Of a stretch of DNA of 64,000 nt, positions 9,012-17,564 are shown piece after piece; position 1 is the stretch's first letter; each line of letters opens with the position of its first letter. The translations under genes and the position numbers were made by a program. The notes below the pieces were generated by a model that saw only the letters and a program-made list of their open reading frames with translations, was not told the DNA's origin and did not search any database. The stretch is from Hymenobacter sp. DG01 (GTDB taxonomy: Bacteria; Bacteroidota; Bacteroidia; Cytophagales; Hymenobacteraceae): NCBI RefSeq assembly GCF_006352025.1, contig NZ_CP040936.1:806001-870000 (forward strand). Direction: 5' to 3'.

Positions 9012-9674
9012 GTGGCAGATTCTTATCTTTCGGCGGCCTCCATATCAGAAGCCACTCCGCTCATGATGAACGTATTGTACATAGTAGGAGGGGTAGCCGT
9101 GGCGGTTGTCGGCGGTATTTTCTATGTGTTTACGCTGGGGCAGCGCTCCGCTTCGTACGAGCTGCGGCTTACCCTGCGCGATGCTGCCGGTCATGCTCTG
9201 CCTCACCAACGGGTTCAGGTCTGGAGCCGAGGTAGTACGCCACTTGAATTCCAGACGGATGACGCCGGCCAGCTGCGACTAGCTCAAAGCCAATCCTTTG
9301 GAGCCAGTATTCTGGGGCCGCGCCGGCCGGGGGCGTTTACCGTTGGCTTGGCCTTTCCCGGTATCTCTCCCTTATACTATCAGTTTCCCGTAGAGCGGTC
9401 AGGGCCCGTAACCTACCAAGTGTTCAATACTTACTACGATTACAACTATACCAGTTGGGTCGGTGACTTCGATGCCGAGCACTGCGTGCGCACGCAAATC
9501 AAATACAACACGGGGAAGCTGCAGCAGGCGGTGGCTCCTGCGGGCGGGCTGGTGCAGCGCTGGCAAGCCGCCGCCGAGCTGGCCCACGTAGGCAAGCAGC
9601 AAAATGTGCACGCCTACGCTCTGGACTTGTTGTTGCAGCTCAGTGGGACAGAAATCCCGGAAGCAGTACGGTAA
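9012..9674 (+). CDS. Hypothetical membrane-anchored protein
   Basis: I do not recognise a family. 220 residues from 9012; starts at 9063 or 9066 (MMNVLYIVGG) are equally possible and would put a single transmembrane helix (about residues 18-42 of the long form) at the very N-terminus. The rest is soluble, with a stretch resembling a carboxypeptidase-regulatory/transthyretin-like fold (LRLTLRDAAGHALPHQRVQVW ... TDDAGQLRL) at about 55-100. It has many Tyr residues in the middle (NTYYDYNYTSW). Likely anchored in the inner membrane with the domain outside. Codon use and GC match the neighbours. Confidence 0.65.
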   Translation: MADSYLSAASISEATPLMMNVLYIVGGVAVAVVGGIFYVFTLGQRSASYELRLTLRDAAGHALPHQRVQVWSRGSTPLEFQTDDAGQLRLAQSQSFGASILGPRRPGAFTVGLAFPGISPLYYQFPVERSGPVTYQVFNTYYDYNYTSWVGDFDAEHCVRTQIKYNTGKLQQAVAPAGGLVQRWQAAAELAHVGKQQNVHAYALDLLLQLSGTEIPEAVR

Positions 9675-9709
9675 CGCCTAAAGCCCGCTGTGCTAGCCGG
9701 CCGGAGGGC

Positions 9710-10054
9710 CTACCCCTGGTACTGGCGGCAAGCCTCCACGCAGGCCCGGCAGGCAGCCGCGCATTTCTGGCAATGGTCATCCTCATGACGGCCGCATTCT
9801 TCGGCGCATTTCTGGCAGATTTCGATACACTCTTTGATGACGTGTTTGGCGTGGTCGGAGCCGCGGGCTATGAAGGCGGCGGTGAGGCGGCAGATGTCGG
9901 CGCAGTCGCGGTCGAGGCGAATGCAGGGCACCATCATCTGCACATGTTCTTCGTGCAGGCAGCCATCTATGCACATTTCGCAGGCGGCAATGCAGCGGCT
10001 AAGGGCGTCGAGTACGGCTTGATTTTGGGAGAGGGATGCAGCGGAAGTAGCCAT
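9710..10054 (-). CDS. Cys-rich four-helix-bundle copper-binding protein (Csp/DUF326 type)
   Basis: 114 residues with 16 cysteines in repeated CxxxC, CxxC and CxxxxxC spacing, plus many His, along predicted helices (for example SRCIAACEMCIDGC and KECIEICQKCAEEC). This is the pattern of the copper-storage protein family, where Cys thiols line a four-helix bundle and hold many Cu(I). There is no signal peptide, so it would be the cytosolic Csp3-like type. It is alone, with no copper ATPase or CueR-like gene beside it. Binding to copper is known of the family; storage in this organism is inferred. Confidence 0.85.
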   Translation of the reverse strand: MATSAASLSQNQAVLDALSRCIAACEMCIDGCLHEEHVQMMVPCIRLDRDCADICRLTAAFIARGSDHAKHVIKECIEICQKCAEECGRHEDDHCQKCAAACRACVEACRQYQG

Positions 10055-10211
10055 AGGGGTAACCTGTTGAAGGTGAGAAATAGTCTTCTGGTAAACGGAA
10101 TAGTCGGGGCCAATGGCTGTTCAGGATTGTGCCCGGCAAGTGCACCATTTCCGCCCCCGGCCGGTTATATTCACTCTTTCTCCCCGCCGCGTTTCGCCGT
10201 ATCTTTACCCC

Positions 10212-12488
10212 ATGTTATTTGCTGCCGAACAACTCGCTCCCACTCTCGATTCTGCCCGTCGCGTCCTGAAGAAATACTACGGCTACGACACCTTCCGGCC
10301 TATGCAGGAAGACATTATCGGCAATATTCTGGGAGGGCAGGATACCGTGGTGCTCATGCCCACGGGCGGCGGCAAAAGCATCTGCTTCCAGGTGCCGGCC
10401 GTGGTACAGGAGGGCGTGTGCGTGGTGGTGTCGCCACTGATTGCCCTGATGAAGGACCAGGTGGAAGCCCTGAAAGCTAACGGTATTTCGGCTGCCTACA
10501 TCAACAGCAGCGTCGGCCAGAGCGAGCAGAACAACATTGCCGCCGACTGCCTGAACGGCTACCTCAAGTTGCTTTACGTATCGCCGGAAAAGCTTCTCTC
10601 CGAAGGTTTCCTGACGTTTCTGCGGCGCATGCGCATCAGCATGTTCGCCATTGACGAGGCCCACTGCATCAGCTCCTGGGGCCACGATTTTCGGCCCGAG
10701 TACACCCAGTTGCGGGTGCTGCGCGAGCAGTTTCCGCAGGTGCCCATCATTGCCCTGACGGCCACCGCCGACCGCCTTACCCAGCGCGATATTCAGCAGC
10801 AGCTGCGCCTGAGCGAGCCGCGGGTGTTCCTCTCCAGCTTTGATAGGCCCAACCTCAACCTCATCGTGCGCCCCGGCCAGGATAGGGTAGGCGGCATCCT
10901 GGAGTTTCTGGAGCGCCACCAGGGCGAGGCCGGCATTATTTACTGCCTCTCGCGCAAGCAGTGCGAAACTCTGGCCCAGAAGATTCAGGCCAAGGGCATT
11001 AAAGCGGGTTTCTACCACGCCGGCATGACGCCCAACCAGCGCGGGGCAGTACAGGAAGCCTTCCTGAAGGACGATTTGCAGGTGATTGTGGCCACCATTG
11101 CCTTCGGCATGGGCATCGACAAGAGCAACGTGCGGTGGGTAATCCACTACAACCTGCCCAAGAACATTGAGGGCTATTATCAGGAAATAGGCCGCGCCGG
11201 CCGCGACGGGGCCCCGGCTACGGCCGTGCTGTTCTATTCCTTCGGGGACGTGATGAGCCTGCGCGACATGCTCACCAAGGAAAACCCCAACCTCACCCAG
11301 CTTAACCTCACCAAGCTGGAGCGCATGCAGCAGTTTGCGGAAGCCGCCTCATGCCGCCGCAAAATCCTGCTCAACTACTTCGGCGAAACCCTGGCCCAGG
11401 ACTGCGGTAACTGCGACATCTGCCGCAACCCACCTACCACCTTCGATGGGACCGAACTGGCCCAGAAGGCGTTATCGGCGGTGGTAAGGGGTAGGGAGCG
11501 GCTCAGTATCAACCTGCTGATTGACGTGCTGCGCGGCATGCGCAACCAGGCCGTGCTCAGCCAGGGTCTCGACCAGATTAAAACCTACGGCGCGGGCCGC
11601 GACTTGGCCTACCTCGACTGGTACAGCTACATCCATCAGATGCTGAATGACGGGCTGGTATACATTGCCTACGAGGAAGGCTACGCCCTGAAAATCACGC
11701 CGCTGGGCCGCGACGTGCTGCAGGGGCAGCGGGCCGTGCCCATGAAGAAGTTCCAGCCCGCCGAGAAAGCCGAAAAGGCTCCGAAAGGCCGGAAAGCGGC
11801 CGCTACGGCCAAAGCCGCGCCGGTGTCGCGCGAGGCTCAGCTGTTCGAGGCCCTGCGCACCCTGCGCAAGCGCATTGCCGACGAGCAGGGCGTGCCACCC
11901 TACGTCATCTTCACTGACAGCACCCTGCAGGAAATGGCTGAGGAGCGCCCGGTGAACCGCACAGCTATGCTCTCCATTTCGGGGGTAGGCATGAAGAAGT
12001 TCGAAACATACGGCGAGGCCTTTATTCGGGAGGTGCTGGCCCACGGTGGCAACCCCGCCGCCCATGCCGAACTGGAGGAGAGCGACCTGTCCACCAACCT
12101 CGACCCGGATGACTACAGCGCCGCCCGCACCCCGCGCAAGCGGGAGCCGAAAGCCATTCGTGAGACTAATGGCACGGAGGTCAACGGCACCATGGAAACC
12201 ACCCACCAGCTCCACCGCATGGGCCTGAGCGTGGAAGCCATTGCCCAGCGCCGCGACCTGGCCATTTCTACCGTGCAAACCCACCTTACTACCTGCTACG
12301 GCAAGGGGATGGAGCTGCGCATGGAGGAGTTCCTGAAGCCCGAAGAGCTGGCCGAAATCCAAACGGCTCAGGCCCAGCTGGGGGGTAGCCCCATGCTCCG
12401 CGACCTGTTCGACCACCTGCGCGAAAAGTACGACTACTTCCGCCTCCGTTTGGGCCTGATGTACCTGAAGAAGCTGCGCGGGGAGTAG
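10212..12488 (+). CDS. recQ: ATP-dependent DNA helicase RecQ
   Basis: 758 residues from ATG 10212; a longer in-frame start at 10113 would overlap the opposite gene's promoter area. Helicase motifs: Walker A PTGGGKS near residue 50, DEAH box followed by CISSWGHDFRPEY near 147, and motif VI QEIGRAGRDG near 330. The RQC zinc site (CRRKILLNYFGE ... CGNCDIC) is at about 380-406, the winged helix follows, and the HRDC domain is near 540-610. After a charged linker comes a helix-turn-helix-like C-terminal domain (MGLSVEAIAQRRDLAISTVQTHL) common in Bacteroidetes RecQ. Unwinds 3'-5' in recombination and repair. Confidence 0.95.
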   Translation: MLFAAEQLAPTLDSARRVLKKYYGYDTFRPMQEDIIGNILGGQDTVVLMPTGGGKSICFQVPAVVQEGVCVVVSPLIALMKDQVEALKANGISAAYINSSVGQSEQNNIAADCLNGYLKLLYVSPEKLLSEGFLTFLRRMRISMFAIDEAHCISSWGHDFRPEYTQLRVLREQFPQVPIIALTATADRLTQRDIQQQLRLSEPRVFLSSFDRPNLNLIVRPGQDRVGGILEFLERHQGEAGIIYCLSRKQCETLAQKIQAKGIKAGFYHAGMTPNQRGAVQEAFLKDDLQVIVATIAFGMGIDKSNVRWVIHYNLPKNIEGYYQEIGRAGRDGAPATAVLFYSFGDVMSLRDMLTKENPNLTQLNLTKLERMQQFAEAASCRRKILLNYFGETLAQDCGNCDICRNPPTTFDGTELAQKALSAVVRGRERLSINLLIDVLRGMRNQAVLSQGLDQIKTYGAGRDLAYLDWYSYIHQMLNDGLVYIAYEEGYALKITPLGRDVLQGQRAVPMKKFQPAEKAEKAPKGRKAAATAKAAPVSREAQLFEALRTLRKRIADEQGVPPYVIFTDSTLQEMAEERPVNRTAMLSISGVGMKKFETYGEAFIREVLAHGGNPAAHAELEESDLSTNLDPDDYSAARTPRKREPKAIRETNGTEVNGTMETTHQLHRMGLSVEAIAQRRDLAISTVQTHLTTCYGKGMELRMEEFLKPEELAEIQTAQAQLGGSPMLRDLFDHLREKYDYFRLRLGLMYLKKLRGE

Positions 12489-12774
12489 TGAAAAGGTGAG
12501 TTAGCCGTTTCGGCGGCACGAGTAATGCCCCAGCGGCGGCGCCTACCCCCTCAAACCAGCCAAAGCCTCAGCAGGGCGACACCCAATCGTGCTACGGTAG
12601 GGGCCGCTTTGGCGGGGCTTTGAGCGTTGAGAGGGGGTAGCAAGCTGGCAATTTGCCTTTCTGTTGGGGCTTTTTAGCTTTATTGTCTTGCTTTGTCGCT
12701 GCCAGGTTCTCCTGTAGAACCAGAGCACCAGAGGCCCATTAACGTTGCTCACTCACTATCTCATCATCTGACCC

Positions 12775-13476
12775 ATGCTGCGCGTTTTACGGCTACTGTT
12801 ACTGCTGGCGGTGGCGGCTTTCAGCCTGCGCATGCTCACGATGGTGCTGCCCTACCTGGGATTCGAGAAGGGCATCCTGTTTCTGACCACTAAGTCGGCG
12901 GATATCAACGATAATCCGTGGTTCCGGGCGGGGTTCTACGTGCACATTACCAGTAGCTGGTGGGTAATGGTGACGGGCCTGCTGCAGCTGGTGCCCGCCC
13001 TGTACCACCGCTGGCCGCGCCTGCACCGGCGTCTGGGCCAAGTGTACGTGGTGAGCATCTTGGCTCTGGCCGCCCCCTCGGGACTGGTGCTGGCCGCCTT
13101 TGCCAATGGCGGACTGCCGGCCAAAGTGGGTTTTACCCTGCAGTGCGTGGTGTGGTGGCTGGCTACCTGGCAGGCCTACCGCCTAGCCCGGCAGCGCCGC
13201 TGGCTGCCGCACTCTGAGTGGATGCTGCGTGCCTACGCCGTAACCCTGGCTGCCATGAGTCTGCGCCTGGAAAGCTATGGCATGCACTCTTTCTTCCAGA
13301 CCCGCCCTCTGGAAACCTACCTCACGGTGGTGTGGCTGTCGTGGGTAGGCAACCTGCTGCTAGCCGAAGTGCTGGTACAGGCCGGGCTGGGCAAATGGTA
13401 CCTGCGGGCCTTCGGGCCACGGGTAGCCCCAGCAGTTACCGCCCCGGAGTCGGTAGTTGCCGCTCATATCGGGTAA
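12775..13476 (+). CDS. DUF2306 integral membrane protein
   Basis: 233 residues, with seven or so hydrophobic segments. The features of the DUF2306 family are visible: His in YVHITSSWWVMVTGLLQLVPALYHRWPRLHRRLG-like core (about 60-95), a second HSEWMLRAYAVT segment near 145, and a late RLES motif. The function of the family is not established; conserved His residues in membrane helices suggest a cofactor or metal. No operon partner is obvious; the next gene starts 52 nt downstream and may be co-transcribed. Confidence 0.8.
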   Translation: MLRVLRLLLLLAVAAFSLRMLTMVLPYLGFEKGILFLTTKSADINDNPWFRAGFYVHITSSWWVMVTGLLQLVPALYHRWPRLHRRLGQVYVVSILALAAPSGLVLAAFANGGLPAKVGFTLQCVVWWLATWQAYRLARQRRWLPHSEWMLRAYAVTLAAMSLRLESYGMHSFFQTRPLETYLTVVWLSWVGNLLLAEVLVQAGLGKWYLRAFGPRVAPAVTAPESVVAAHIG

Positions 13477-13528
13477 GTTGTATATTCCGGTCTGCAATCT
13501 TGCTCAGCTACTTTATCCGGTGTTTCTG

Positions 13529-14446
13529 ATGCGCTCCGCCTACCTCTCCACTACCTTGTTAACCTTATTGGCCGCCTGCCAGCAAAAGCCCGTTGCTGAT
13601 GTTTCCGGCCCGGCTGCTAGCACTGTACAGGCAGTTGCGGCCCCAAAATCAGGTGCTCCAGCGGCCCCGGCTGTCGCGCCGTTGTCGGCTGAGGAGCTGA
13701 AGTTTCTGCGGGAGTACAGCCTAGCCGCCCTTCTTGCGAAAGAGCCGGACGACCACGAGGTAATGAACGGGTTCTATGGAGCCGACCACTACCGCATTGA
13801 GTTTGCCATGCTGGAAGTGCGCCGGGACCCGGCCAACCCCGCGCACTACTTCGTGAAAGGCAAAAATCGATTCAAGAAGTCCATTACGCCTTTCGAGGGA
13901 GATATTTTGCTGACCCAGCTGATGAACCAGCCCCAGGCTGAGCTTCCTAAGGGAGAAACCGATAAGAGTGTGAAAGATTACTACCGGGAGCTGAATCGGC
14001 GGAATGCGTACTCCGTGCTGGGGACCTTCACCTTGCGCGAAGACGCCGCCTACAAAGGGGCGGGCACATTCCGGGGCGATGTGCTGATTGACTTCTCGGT
14101 ATCGGAAGAGGGCGACATCGAACTGTTTACCCGTAACATTAGCAAAAATACCCGGGGCGGGGGCGTCCTGTTTGAGGGTACCTGGGAAAACCCGGAAACG
14201 CACCAGCAGAAGCCCGTGCTCTTGGTTCAGAACATCTTTGAATATCAACAGGATATTTTTCGCGACTTCATGGTGGGGGAGCGGGACCGGGATTTCAACC
14301 CCAAGTATGCCAAGCTAGGCTGGGATACGTACTGGCAGAACGAGGAGTGGTGGGCCGAGCCCGGGCAGGCTACCGCAGCTAATGAGCCGGAAACGGAAGA
14401 AACCTTTTACGAAGACACAACCACTGTTGCCCGCACCTTGCTGTAG
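13529..14446 (+). CDS. Hypothetical lipoprotein
   Basis: 305 residues from ATG 13529, chosen because MRSAYLSTTLLTLLAAC is a lipoprotein signal with Cys at residue 17; the earlier in-frame start at 13457 overlaps the DUF2306 gene. An Ala/Pro-rich linker follows (about 20-60), then a globular region with no motif I recognise (MNGFYGADHYRIEFAMLEV near 70; TWENPETHQQKPVLLVQN near 225). The acidic C-terminus ends ETEETFYED. Probably outer-membrane or periplasmic. Same strand and 52 nt from the DUF2306 gene. Function unknown. Confidence 0.75.
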   Translation: MRSAYLSTTLLTLLAACQQKPVADVSGPAASTVQAVAAPKSGAPAAPAVAPLSAEELKFLREYSLAALLAKEPDDHEVMNGFYGADHYRIEFAMLEVRRDPANPAHYFVKGKNRFKKSITPFEGDILLTQLMNQPQAELPKGETDKSVKDYYRELNRRNAYSVLGTFTLREDAAYKGAGTFRGDVLIDFSVSEEGDIELFTRNISKNTRGGGVLFEGTWENPETHQQKPVLLVQNIFEYQQDIFRDFMVGERDRDFNPKYAKLGWDTYWQNEEWWAEPGQATAANEPETEETFYEDTTTVARTLL

Positions 14447-14615
14447 CGGCCACTCGCGCCTCCATACACCTCCCTCAGCCGCTACCCTGCGCAGTTAAGA
14501 GCAGATGCGGGGTAATATAGTGCAAGGCTGAAGAGGTAAAATTCAGGACCAGAGCCGCGTAAAATTTTAGTAAAAATTTCAGCTAATTGAATTAGTATTC
14601 GCGTACTGCGGTTTG

Positions 14616-14623
14616 TACCTTCG
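14616..14623 (+). promoter_or_regulatory. Putative -7 promoter box of the XRE/S24 regulator gene
   Basis: TACCTTCG is one base from TAnnTTTG and lies 53 nt upstream of the ATG at 14676, downstream of an AT-rich stretch. Confidence 0.4.
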
Positions 14624-14675
14624 TGAGCCGGTACTTGCTTTGCCGATGCAGCCCTTACTCCCGGCTCCCTGCGTT

Positions 14676-15485
14676 ATGATTAACACCAACCTCAAATTCT
14701 GGCGGCGCGAACTGAGCCTCACGCAGGCGCAGATGGCCGAAAAACTGGGTATTAAACGCTCCCTGGTGGGCGCTTATGAAGAAGGCCGGGCTGAGCCTAA
14801 GCTGGCTACGCTCGTGAACATGGCCCGCCTGTTCGGTATTTCCCTGGATGCCCTGGTCACCACCGACTTTAGCAAAAAGAAGAACGCCAAGGCTGCCCTG
14901 CAGCTGCAGGCCCAAACAGCTGCTACCCCCGAGGCCGGCGCCAACCGCTCCAACGGCAACCTGCGCATTCTGGCCCTGACGGTGGACAAGGAGCAGAACG
15001 AGAACATTGAGCTGGTGCCCCAGAAGGCCGCCGCCGGTTACCTCAACGGCTACGCCGACCCGGAATACCTCGAAGAGCTGCCGAAGTTCCGCCTGCCCAT
15101 GCTGGGCAACACCGGTACTTACCGCGCCTTCGAAATTGCCGGCGACTCTATGCTGCCCATTGCCAGCGGCACCGTCATCGTGGGTCGTTACATCGACGAC
15201 TGGATGAGCATTAAGGATGGCACGCCCTGCATTGTAGTGAGCTCCAAGGAGGGCATCGTGTTCAAGCGTGTGTTCAACCGCCTGAAGGATGCCGCCATGC
15301 TGGCCCTGCACTCCGATAACCCCCTCTATCAGCCCTATCAGGTTGATGTAGAGGATGTAGTAGAAATATGGGAGGCCAAAGCCTACATCAGCAGCACCTT
15401 CCCCATTGCCGATCTTTCGCTCAACCGCCTGGCCAGCATCGTACTGGATCTGCAGCAGCAGGTAAGCACCATGAAGAAAGTATAG
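14676..15485 (+). CDS. XRE-family regulator with LexA/S24 peptidase-like domain
   Basis: 269 residues from ATG 14676 (MINTNLKFWR is the usual start of this family; the longer start at 14613 covers the promoter box). Residues 1-65 are a helix-turn-helix of Cro/C1 type (LTQAQMAEKLGIKRSLVGAYEEGRAEP). A Lys/Ala linker precedes the S24 domain: GDSMLPI with the candidate nucleophile Ser near residue 158, and VFKRVF with the candidate Lys near 197. The family includes phage-type repressors and LexA-like stress regulators; self-cleavage is possible but not shown. No phage genes lie nearby, so it is probably a chromosomal regulator with unknown targets. Confidence 0.87.
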   Translation: MINTNLKFWRRELSLTQAQMAEKLGIKRSLVGAYEEGRAEPKLATLVNMARLFGISLDALVTTDFSKKKNAKAALQLQAQTAATPEAGANRSNGNLRILALTVDKEQNENIELVPQKAAAGYLNGYADPEYLEELPKFRLPMLGNTGTYRAFEIAGDSMLPIASGTVIVGRYIDDWMSIKDGTPCIVVSSKEGIVFKRVFNRLKDAAMLALHSDNPLYQPYQVDVEDVVEIWEAKAYISSTFPIADLSLNRLASIVLDLQQQVSTMKKV

Positions 15486-15509
15486 GCCGCGCTCTGCGCC
15501 TCAACAGGT

Positions 15510-15545
15510 AAGCGCCCACCCTTCCTTCCGGAGGGGTGGGCGCTT
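15510..15545 (+). terminator. Terminator-like hairpin after the XRE/S24 gene
   Basis: A 12-bp perfect stem (AAGCGCCCACCC / GGGTGGGCGCTT) lies 24 nt after the stop codon, with a small inner stem CCTTCCGG. The T-run is short. Confidence 0.65.
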
Positions 15546-15682
15546 CGCGTATGGCCTGGGGGAGCAAGCCTGTGGGTGCGGCGCCGGGCGGGAGAAGGCA
15601 ATATCTATTGCGCAGGCTTTCCCGTTTAACTAACCGCGCCGTGCCGCGTAAGCTCATCTTAACCCTCAACCTCTACTCCCCG

Positions 15683-16402
15683 ATGCTCAAAATTGTTCCT
15701 GCCACCGACCGTCATCATGCCGCCCCCGTTAGCTGGCTCAGCAGCTATTTTCTGTTCAGCTTCGCCGACTACTACGACCCCCAGAACGTACAATTCGGGC
15801 CCCTGCGCGTGTTCAACGATGATTCCATTCAGGGCAATGCCGGTTTTCCCCAGCATCCGCACTCCGAAATGGAAATCGTGACGCTGGTGCTGGATGGTGA
15901 GCTGACACACGTAGATACCATGGGCAACCGCGCTACTATCAAGAAAGGTGAGGTGCAGCGTATGACGGCCGGCACCGGCCTGGCCCACTCTGAGCAGAAC
16001 GACACCGACAAGGCGGCCCACATCTACCAACTGTGGTTTCTGCCCAACCAGAAAGGCCTACCCCCCAGCTACGAGCAGAAAGACGTTGATTTTCTGGACA
16101 AGAAAAACGAGCTGGTACCGCTCGTGTCGGGGCAGAAAGTGCTGGAAGACGTGGTGTACATGAACTCCAATACCACGGTGTACTGGTGCAACCTGGCCCA
16201 GGACAAAACGGTTACGTTCAAGACCTTCCCCATCCGGAACACCTTTATCTATGTGAAGGAGGGTAGCCTGTACATCAATGGCGTTGACATTGGCCCCAAC
16301 GACCAAGTGCGCTCCACCGACGAGAACGTGCTGGAAATCCGGGCTTCGCGCGATGCCCAGTTTATCCTGATTGATCTGCCAGGTTCCGAGGCGAACTACT
16401 AG
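15683..16402 (+). CDS. Pirin family protein (quercetinase-like bicupin)
   Basis: 239 residues from ATG 15683 (MLKIVPATDRHH); the open frame upstream lacks pirin similarity. The N-terminal cupin carries the full metal site: His58 and His60 in FPQHPHSEME, and His102 and Glu104 in TGLAHSEQN. The F-G-P-LRVFNDD motif is typical. Pirins bind Fe or other metals; some have quercetin 2,3-dioxygenase activity and others regulate metabolism. Length matches YhaK-type bicupins. Cytoplasmic. A terminator follows directly. Confidence 0.9.
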   Translation: MLKIVPATDRHHAAPVSWLSSYFLFSFADYYDPQNVQFGPLRVFNDDSIQGNAGFPQHPHSEMEIVTLVLDGELTHVDTMGNRATIKKGEVQRMTAGTGLAHSEQNDTDKAAHIYQLWFLPNQKGLPPSYEQKDVDFLDKKNELVPLVSGQKVLEDVVYMNSNTTVYWCNLAQDKTVTFKTFPIRNTFIYVKEGSLYINGVDIGPNDQVRSTDENVLEIRASRDAQFILIDLPGSEANY

Positions 16403-16426
16403 TATCAGAGGCTCCGTAACTTTTCG

Positions 16427-16468
16427 GCGGGCTGGTAGTTAGCATCTGACTACCGGCCCGCTGTTTTT
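16427..16468 (+). terminator. Intrinsic terminator of the pirin gene
   Basis: Stem of 13 bp (GCGGGCTGGTAGT / ACTACCGGCCCGC, one G-T pair) followed by five T, 24 nt past the stop. Confidence 0.83.
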
Positions 16469-16486
16469 GTGCCTCATAGCTTCGCA

Positions 16487-17206
16487 ATGACAAACGTTTT
16501 CCCTGACCAGCTAGTCCCCCAGAACGAAACGGCGCGTTTGCGTACGCTGCACCTGTACCAAATCGTAAACACTACCCCAGAGAAAATATTCGACGATTAC
16601 GTGGCCTGGGCCGCTCAGCTGTTTAACACGCCCATCTCCCTGATTTCGTTTGTGGATGATGACTACGTGCACTTCAAGGCCGTAACCGGGGCCGAAGGCG
16701 TACCCGGCCTGCCCCGTACCGAAAGCATGTGCTCGGCGGCCATTCTGCCCGATGTGCCGGTGGTAACCTCCGATTATTCGGCGGAAAGCTGCCGCCTGAT
16801 CAGTCCTGATGTTGCCCAGGCTTTCGGCCTGAACTTCTACGCCGGCTCGGCCCTGCGCATGCCCGATGGCGCCCGCATTGGCATGATGGCCGTTATCGGG
16901 CGGGAGCGTCGCACGCTCTCGGCGGCCGAAGAAGAAGTGCTGACCCGCCTGGCTGATCTGGTAAGCCAAACCGTGGAGCTGCGCTTTCAGTATCTGCACG
17001 CCCAGCTGCCCGAGGCCTGGGAAGCGGCCCAGCAGGAGCTGGCAGAAACCCTCGACGATAACGCCACGCTCACCCGCTACCTCAGCACCCGCAACCACGG
17101 CATCAACCTGGATGATACGGAGGTGCAGGACCTGGTATTGCGCCGCCTCACGGGGGTAGGGAAAGTGCTGGAACGCCGCCTGCGGGAAGTGCCCTCCGCC
17201 GCATAG
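16487..17206 (+). CDS. GAF domain protein
   Basis: 239 residues from ATG 16487; a GTG at 16469 is possible but sits in the terminator T-run. Residues about 20-165 form a GAF domain of the bacterial sensor type (LFNTPISLISFVDDDYVHFKAVTG ... RTESMCSAAIL ... FYAGSALRMPDGARIGMMAVI). The rest is helical, ending in a Leu/Arg-rich segment. There is no kinase, GGDEF or other output domain, so it may sense a small ligand and act through a partner. No neighbouring kinase. Cytoplasmic. Confidence 0.85.
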   Translation: MTNVFPDQLVPQNETARLRTLHLYQIVNTTPEKIFDDYVAWAAQLFNTPISLISFVDDDYVHFKAVTGAEGVPGLPRTESMCSAAILPDVPVVTSDYSAESCRLISPDVAQAFGLNFYAGSALRMPDGARIGMMAVIGRERRTLSAAEEEVLTRLADLVSQTVELRFQYLHAQLPEAWEAAQQELAETLDDNATLTRYLSTRNHGINLDDTEVQDLVLRRLTGVGKVLERRLREVPSAA

Positions 17207-17220
17207 ATAAAAACGAGCAC

Positions 17221-17252
17221 AAAAAAGCCGGCCCACATAGGCCGGCTTTTTC
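17221..17252. terminator. Bidirectional terminator between the GAF gene and the small membrane protein gene
   Basis: Stem GCCGGCC/GGCCGGC with A-run on the left and T-run on the right, between two convergent genes. Confidence 0.88.
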
Positions 17253-17253
17253 A

Positions 17254-17538
17254 TTACCAGTAGTTAGCAGTAAGGAATCCTAGTACTACTCCTAGTACAC
17301 ACAGCGGGAAAATACTGGCCAGTCGGACCAGATAAGATTCCCCACGGGGGCGGAAAAGACTTACAGCCGCCGCCAGTAAACCAGCGAGAGATACTTGAAT
17401 AGACACCCCCGAAACCAAGTTCAACCAAAATAACGGAGAGAAGCTACCCGCAGGTCGAGCCTGAAAATAATAGCTGATGCAGTAGATTATTCCTGCTACG
17501 GCCCAAGTCAAGGCCGGTCGTTTGCGGAGGTAACTCAT
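17254..17538 (-). CDS. Small integral membrane protein, unknown
   Basis: 94 residues with three likely membrane helices (about 10-26, 33-58 and 72-91) and basic residues at the N-terminus (MSYLRKRP), so the N-terminus is probably inside. No family recognised. It starts 26 nt after the stop of the M2 peptidase gene on the same strand and ends two bases before a terminator, so it is probably the second gene of that transcript. GC is lower than in its neighbours. Confidence 0.6.
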   Translation of the reverse strand: MSYLRKRPALTWAVAGIIYCISYYFQARPAGSFSPLFWLNLVSGVSIQVSLAGLLAAAVSLFRPRGESYLVRLASIFPLCVLGVVLGFLTANYW

Positions 17539-17564
17539 CTATACATGGTTGCAATATGCTCGGG

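Noticed and set aside
9710..10054. Cys-rich gene as ferredoxin
   Set aside because: CxxC spacing is spread over helices through the whole length and His-rich, unlike the compact CxxCxxCxxxCP of ferredoxins.
14676..15485. LexA-like regulator as sign of a prophage
   Set aside because: No integrase, capsid, terminase or tail genes are in the flanking 10 kb.
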